From an uncultured Altererythrobacter sp. (GTDB lineage Bacteria > Pseudomonadota > Alphaproteobacteria > Sphingomonadales > Sphingomonadaceae): 9,416 nucleotides of DNA. A model generated the notes under the pieces. That model was given only the letters and a program-made list of their open reading frames with translations. It searched no databases and was not told where the DNA came from. The translations under genes and the position numbers were made by a program. The stretch is taken from contig CAMPGP010000065.1 in assembly GCA_946885545.1 (NCBI GenBank), positions 1 through 9,416 on the forward strand, in the 5' to 3' direction. Below, one piece after another: positions 6,266-9,416 of this stretch. Position 1 is the stretch's first letter. Every line of letters starts with the position of its first letter.

Positions 6266-7312
6266 TTACTTCAGTTCGTCGCCGGTCATCGTGACCCCGT
6301 TCGTCGCGGCGCGAGCCGCCGCGGTGCGGGCCTCCTCCGACGAGGCGATGAGGCCGATACGCGTCAGCTCCCCGCCTTCGCCCCAGTTGGCGACCCAGGT
6401 CGCGAGAAATTCCTTGAGGCCGGGAATGGCGTCGAGGTGGGCCTTCTTGACGTAGATGAACATCTGACGCGCACCGGGATAGCTTCCGTCGGTCACGGTT
6501 TCGAGCGTCGGTTCGGTGCCGTTCATCGGCAGGCCCTGCAGCTTGCCGAGGTTCTCTTCGAGATAGGAATAGCCGAACACGCCGACGGCGTTCGGGTTGT
6601 TGCCGATCTTCTGAACGATCAGGTTGTCCTGCTCGCCCTGGTCGACATAGGCGCCGTCGGCGCGGATCTCGGTGCAGACAGTGTCGTGTCGGTCCTCGTC
6701 GCTCTCCTTGAGCGCGGCCATTTCCGGATTGGCGTCGCAGCCGACCATGAGGATCAGTTCCTCGAGCGAATCGCGCGTCCCCGAGGTCGAGGGCGGGCCG
6801 TAGACGAGGATCGGCTCATCGGGCAGCGAAGGGTCGACGTCGGCCCAGGTCTTGGCGGTCTGGGGTTCGCCGTAGGGGTTGGCCGCGAGCGCCTCGTAGA
6901 TGATCTGCGGTGTGAGGTTCATCGAAATGCCGCCTTCGGCCGAAGCGAAGGCCAGCCCGTCGAGGCCGACCTGCATCTCGATGATGTCGGTGACGCCGTT
7001 GGCCTGGCAGCCCTCGAACTCGCTCAGCTTCATGCGGCGCGAGGCGTTGGCGATGTCGGGCGTGTTGGGGCCGACACCCTGGCAGAACTGGTTGATTCCG
7101 CCGCCCGAGCCGATCGATTCGATCAACGGCGATTTGAACTCGGGATTCTCCTGCGCGAACAGCTCGGCGACGCGCTTGGCGAAAGGATAGACCGTGGAAG
7201 AGCCGACCGCGCGGATCGAATCGCGCGTCCCGCCCGCGCCGGGCGCGTCGCCGCATGCGGTGAGCGAAAGCGCCGCGACGGCGGCGAGGCAGATGGATTT
7301 GGTAATGCGCAT
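6266..7312 (-). CDS. pstS: Phosphate ABC transporter substrate-binding lipoprotein PstS
   Basis: A periplasmic high-affinity phosphate receptor that hands phosphate to the PstCAB importer. The 348-residue protein starts MRITKSICLAAVAALSLTAC: a short basic end, a hydrophobic core and a lipobox LTAC with Cys20 as the lipidation site, so the mature protein is anchored in the membrane. Ligand-binding signatures of the PstS family are visible: VGSSTVYPF (about 36-44), GSGGGINQF (68-76) and TSGTRDS (176-182). Besides Cys20 the mature part has C77, C102, C192 and C213, which could form two disulfides. The start is the ATG at 7312, with GAGGGG seven bases upstream; an earlier in-frame ATG at 7492 would lie inside the porin gene. 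It follows the porin by 79 bases but has its own Pho-box promoter and terminator. No pstC, pstA or pstB follows; ku does, so the transporter must be encoded elsewhere. Confidence 0.95.
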   Translation of the reverse strand: MRITKSICLAAVAALSLTACGDAPGAGGTRDSIRAVGSSTVYPFAKRVAELFAQENPEFKSPLIESIGSGGGINQFCQGVGPNTPDIANASRRMKLSEFEGCQANGVTDIIEMQVGLDGLAFASAEGGISMNLTPQIIYEALAANPYGEPQTAKTWADVDPSLPDEPILVYGPPSTSGTRDSLEELILMVGCDANPEMAALKESDEDRHDTVCTEIRADGAYVDQGEQDNLIVQKIGNNPNAVGVFGYSYLEENLGKLQGLPMNGTEPTLETVTDGSYPGARQMFIYVKKAHLDAIPGLKEFLATWVANWGEGGELTRIGLIASSEEARTAAARAATNGVTMTGDELK

Positions 7313-7346
7313 TCTCTTACCCCTCGAGGTTTGGTTCGGATCGGCC

Positions 7347-7378
7347 GATATGAGCACTGTGTGACAAGCGCATGACAT
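7347..7378 (-). promoter_or_regulatory. PhoB-dependent promoter of pstS (Pho box plus -10)
   Basis: On the minus strand, 7378-7361 reads ATGTCATGCGCTTGTCAC: two TGTCA half-sites exactly 11 bp apart with a four-base spacer, very close to the enterobacterial Pho box. The plus-strand TGACA copies are at 7362 and 7373, and a third, degenerate TGAG lies in phase at 7351. About 10 bp further downstream is a -10-like CATATC (7352-7347), the spacing expected when PhoB replaces a -35 contact. Predicted transcription starts near 7340, giving a leader of about 28 bases. A 10-bp palindrome ATCGGCCGAT (7340-7349) sits at the predicted start and may be chance. Confidence 0.75.
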
Positions 7379-7391
7379 CGGCGGTGGGTGG

Positions 7392-8720
7392 TCAGAAGTC
7401 GATTTGCGCGCGCACCCCGAAGGCATCGACGCCATAGGAGGAGTCTCCGCCGGCCGCGGGGAGCGCAGCGTTGTCGTATTGCATGCGGCCATAGTTCATC
7501 ATGAGGCGGGTGTAGTCGGTCGGCGTCCAGACCAGCGACACGGCGTAACCGTCCTGCGTGCCGCCGATCAGCCCTGCGTCGACCAGGTCGAGCCGGTCGT
7601 AGCGCACATTCACCTGCACCGCGCCGAAGCCGCCTTCGCCAACCGGATTGGCCGGCTTCACCCGGTCGAAGGTGCCGCCCTTGTAGCCGCGGCTGTCGCC
7701 CGGCGTCAGGAACATCCCGACTTCGGCATAGCCGCCGAAGAACGTCGGATCCGCGAGCGCGCCGGGACGGTCGGCCTTCTGCCAGAATCCTTCGGCTGCG
7801 GCGTGGAAGGGGCCGCGGATCGCGGCGGCTTCGAGGCCCATGCCCAGTTCGCTCGCGGCGCCGAAGCTGCCCGTGTCGATGAACCGCTCGTCGGTGAAAT
7901 GCACGAAAGGCCGCTGGCGATAGCGCAGTTCGGAACCCGCCTCGTAATCGGCGTAGTGGAGCGAGCCGCCGAGGTGGAGCTGTGTCTCGCCCAGCTTGGG
8001 CATGAACACTGCGCGTCCATCGACGCTCCAGTTCTCGTTCGAGAGATCGGCGACGTTGTCGGTGAACGCGCCGCCCTGGACCAGCACCGCGCCGCTTTCG
8101 AACTGTGCCGACAGGCCGACCCGGCGCTCGAATCCGAACGCGTCGGTGAATGCGGCGCGCTCCATCGTCGAGATGAAGCGGCTGCTGGTCAGTTCCTCCA
8201 GCCCCTGGAAGGTGTTGTGCTGGCCGGCCGAAATCGTCAGCCCGCCGTGGCCGTAGGTTGCGATGGCATCGACGATCTCGACCTCGCCGCCCGCGAAATC
8301 GACCTCGAACTTGTAGCCGAAACCGCCGGGAATATCGCCCTCGACGCCGAGGCGTGCGCGGCGGATCTCGCTGCCGAACCCGGTGTCGGCACCGGTCGAG
8401 GAAGGTGCGCCGATCGAACCCGCGTCGATCTGGAGGCGGCCGCGCGGCTTGAAGCTCCAGCCGCTCTCGGTCGAGATGACGGGAGCGCCCTTCCATTCGA
8501 TGCTGGTCTCGTCGGAACTTTCCGCCGAAGCCTGCGGAGCGCTCTCGGCTTGCGTCAGCTCGGCCTCGAGCGAATCGATCCGAGCTGCCATTCGCGCCAT
8601 CTCGGCGCGCATCTCGGCAAGTTCTCGCGCGCGCGGATCGGCTTCCTGCGCGGACCCGGGGGAGACCCAGAGGGTGCCGAGCGCGGCGGCTGCGGCGGAA
8701 GATCGAAGGATATTTTTCAT
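7392..8720 (-). CDS. OprO/OprP-family phosphate-selective-type porin
   Basis: An outer-membrane channel of 442 residues. It begins with a signal peptide (MKNILRSSAAAAALGTLWVS, with likely cleavage after GSA at residue 24). A charged amphipathic coiled coil follows at about residues 27-60 (RARELAEMRAEMARMAARID), typical of trimeric porins of this family. From about residue 85 onward alternating beta strands fill the rest, for example RLQIDAGSIG, RRARLGVEGDIPGGFGYKFE and ISAGQHNTFQGLEELTSS. The protein ends in Phe (RAQIDF), the C-terminal signature recognised by the BAM complex. The start ATG at 8720 has an AGG-type ribosome site about 8 bases upstream. Phosphate or polyphosphate selectivity is suggested by family and by the adjacent pstS and Pho boxes, but the substrate cannot be proved from sequence. 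Some relatives carry other anions. Confidence 0.88.
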   Translation of the reverse strand: MKNILRSSAAAAALGTLWVSPGSAQEADPRARELAEMRAEMARMAARIDSLEAELTQAESAPQASAESSDETSIEWKGAPVISTESGWSFKPRGRLQIDAGSIGAPSSTGADTGFGSEIRRARLGVEGDIPGGFGYKFEVDFAGGEVEIVDAIATYGHGGLTISAGQHNTFQGLEELTSSRFISTMERAAFTDAFGFERRVGLSAQFESGAVLVQGGAFTDNVADLSNENWSVDGRAVFMPKLGETQLHLGGSLHYADYEAGSELRYRQRPFVHFTDERFIDTGSFGAASELGMGLEAAAIRGPFHAAAEGFWQKADRPGALADPTFFGGYAEVGMFLTPGDSRGYKGGTFDRVKPANPVGEGGFGAVQVNVRYDRLDLVDAGLIGGTQDGYAVSLVWTPTDYTRLMMNYGRMQYDNAALPAAGGDSSYGVDAFGVRAQIDF

Positions 8721-8725
8721 TTGCG

Positions 8726-8809
8726 TTACCTGTCGCTGACCGGTTCCTGACCGAATGGTGACGCCGCTATGCCGGTTGTATGACAGGTTGGTGACACAGG
8801 TTTGCGAAA
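8726..8809 (-). promoter_or_regulatory. Pho-box array upstream of the porin gene
   Basis: The best Pho box is at 8780-8798. On the minus strand it reads GTGTCACCAACCTGTCAT, that is two TGTCA half-sites (plus-strand TGACA at 8781 and 8792) 11 bp apart. In the same 11-bp register plus-strand TGAC also occurs at 8737, 8748 and 8759, with degenerate members at 8726 (TTAC), 8770 (TGCC) and 8803 (TGCG). A weak -10 candidate, CATAGC (8772-8767), follows the main box toward the gene. The main box is the confident part; the remaining half-sites run close to the start codon and may be additional PhoB contacts or relics. Confidence 0.7.
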
Positions 8810-8842
8810 GGCGGCCCCGCCGGCTGGCACGACCAAGTTTCG

Positions 8843-8871
8843 CAGACAGGTTGCGGTGCGATAGTTACAAT
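8843..8871 (+). promoter_or_regulatory. Predicted sigma-70-type promoter of ald
   Basis: A -35-like CAGACA (8843-8848, four of six matches to TTGACA) and a -10 TACAAT (8866-8871, five of six matches to TATAAT) are separated by 17 bp. Transcription would begin near 8878, giving a leader of about 26 bases. The ribosome site AGGAG at 8891-8895 sits 8 bases before the ATG. The -10 lies inside a palindrome, so the match may partly reflect that operator. Confidence 0.5.
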
Positions 8872-8877
8872 TGTAAC
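8864..8877. promoter_or_regulatory. Perfect 14-bp palindromic operator at the ald promoter
   Basis: GTTACAATTGTAAC is an exact inverted repeat centred between 8870 and 8871, in AT-rich contrast to its surroundings. It covers the predicted -10 of ald, so a dimeric regulator bound here would most simply repress. A further half-site GTTACA recurs at 8895-8900, beside the ribosome site, 31 bp (about three helical turns) from the first. Alanine dehydrogenase genes are often controlled by Lrp/AsnC-type proteins, but I cannot match this sequence to a specific regulator. Confidence 0.6.
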
Positions 8878-8903
8878 GGCGCTCGCAACGAGGAGTTACA
8901 CCC

Positions 8904-9416
8904 ATGCGCATCGGCTGCCCCACCGAAATCAAGAACCACGAATACCGCGTCGGCCTCACCCCGGAAAGCGCGCGCGAACTGATCGCGCATGGCCACGAGG
9001 TCTGGATACAGAGCGGCGCGGGCCTCGGCATCGGCGCGGACGATGCCGAATATCGCCAGGCGGGCGCGTTGATCAAGGACGGGCCCGAAGCGATCTTCGC
9101 CGAGTGCGAGATGGTGGTGAAGGTCAAGGAACCGCAGGCGGTCGAGCGGGCGCAGCTGCGCGAGGGCCAGGTTCTCTACACCTACCTTCACCTCGCGCCC
9201 GATCCCGACCAGACCGCGGACCTCGTGAAGAGCGGCGTCACCGCGATCGCCTACGAGACCGTGACCGGCCCCGACGGCTCGCTGCCGCTGCTGAAGCCGA
9301 TGAGCCAGGTCGCCGGGCGCATGAGCGTGCAGGCCGGCGCGACCGCGCTGGAAAAGGCGCACGGCGGCCGCGGCGTCCTGCTCGGCGGCGTGCCCGGCGT
9401 GCTGCCGGGCAAGGTG
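8904..9416 (+). CDS. ald: Alanine dehydrogenase, N-terminal part (3' end outside the window)
   Basis: Alanine dehydrogenase reversibly deaminates L-alanine to pyruvate and ammonia using NAD+, in the cytoplasm. The first 171 codons are present, of roughly 370 expected; the frame is open to the window edge. The start [20 protein letters not shown] is diagnostic. The active-site residues fall at the numbering known for the Mycobacterium tuberculosis enzyme: Arg15 in EYRVG, Lys75 in VKVKEP and His96 in TYLHLAP. The conserved [12 protein letters not shown] block follows at about 132-143, and [10 protein letters not shown] leads into the NAD-binding domain, which is cut off. AGGAG at 8891-8895 gives a well-spaced ribosome site. 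It is divergent from the porin across a 183-base region and probably regulated separately through the palindrome over its promoter. Confidence 0.96.
   Translation, partial: MRIGCPTEIKNHEYRVGLTPESARELIAHGHEVWIQSGAGLGIGADDAEYRQAGALIKDGPEAIFAECEMVVKVKEPQAVERAQLREGQVLYTYLHLAPDPDQTADLVKSGVTAIAYETVTGPDGSLPLLKPMSQVAGRMSVQAGATALEKAHGGRGVLLGGVPGVLPGKV

Noticed and set aside
6263..8750. Plus-strand open frames opposite pstS (6263-7375) and the porin (7404-8750), and the minus-strand frame 7123-8496
   Set aside because: They are frame shadows of clearly coding pstS and porin genes.
1..9416. Mobile elements, CRISPR arrays, tRNA or rRNA genes, phage genes
   Set aside because: No terminal inverted repeats with transposase, no regularly spaced repeats with spacers and no RNA gene signatures were seen; the 11-bp TGAC run is a protein-binding pattern and far too short for CRISPR.

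Overview
The window is GC-rich, tightly packed chromosomal DNA that looks alphaproteobacterial. The PE-LIG-POL ligase D with Ku, the OprO/P-type porin and the general protein style fit Sphingomonadales, for example the Erythrobacter group. That placement is an inference from protein character, not a database result. There are nine protein genes: two run off the window ends (ftsK on the left, ald on the right) and seven lie on the minus strand between them.

Layout. (1) 1-590, plus strand: the C-terminal part of the DNA translocase FtsK. (2) 587-6142, minus strand: a compact five-gene cluster read ku, mgtC-like, ligD, DUF2157 membrane protein, GDYXXLXY-family protein. Three of its four junctions overlap (TGATG, GTGA, ATGA) and the fourth gap is 21 bases, so it is very probably one transcription unit. 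Its last gene converges on ftsK, and the two stop codons share the palindrome CTAG. (3) 6266-8720, minus strand: a phosphate-starvation module with a phosphate-selective-type porin followed by the lipoprotein PstS. Each has its own Pho-box-like site, and a clear intrinsic terminator lies after pstS, just before ku. (4) 8904-9416, plus strand: the N-terminal 171 codons of alanine dehydrogenase, divergent from the porin, with a perfect 14-bp palindrome over its predicted -10 box.

How the genes work together. Ku and LigD form the bacterial non-homologous end-joining machine: Ku binds ends and recruits LigD, which trims, fills and seals. The MgtC-like gene between them and the two membrane or envelope genes behind them have no known role in end joining. 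The porin and PstS would pass phosphate across the outer membrane and capture it in the periplasm for a Pst transporter encoded elsewhere.

Most of the window is recognisable, conventional biology. The points most worth a second look are the 11-bp-phased run of TGAC half-sites upstream of the porin, the MgtC-like gene translationally coupled between ku and ligD, and the palindromic operator at ald. I see no CRISPR array, insertion sequence, tRNA or rRNA, and no strong case for a wholly new system.
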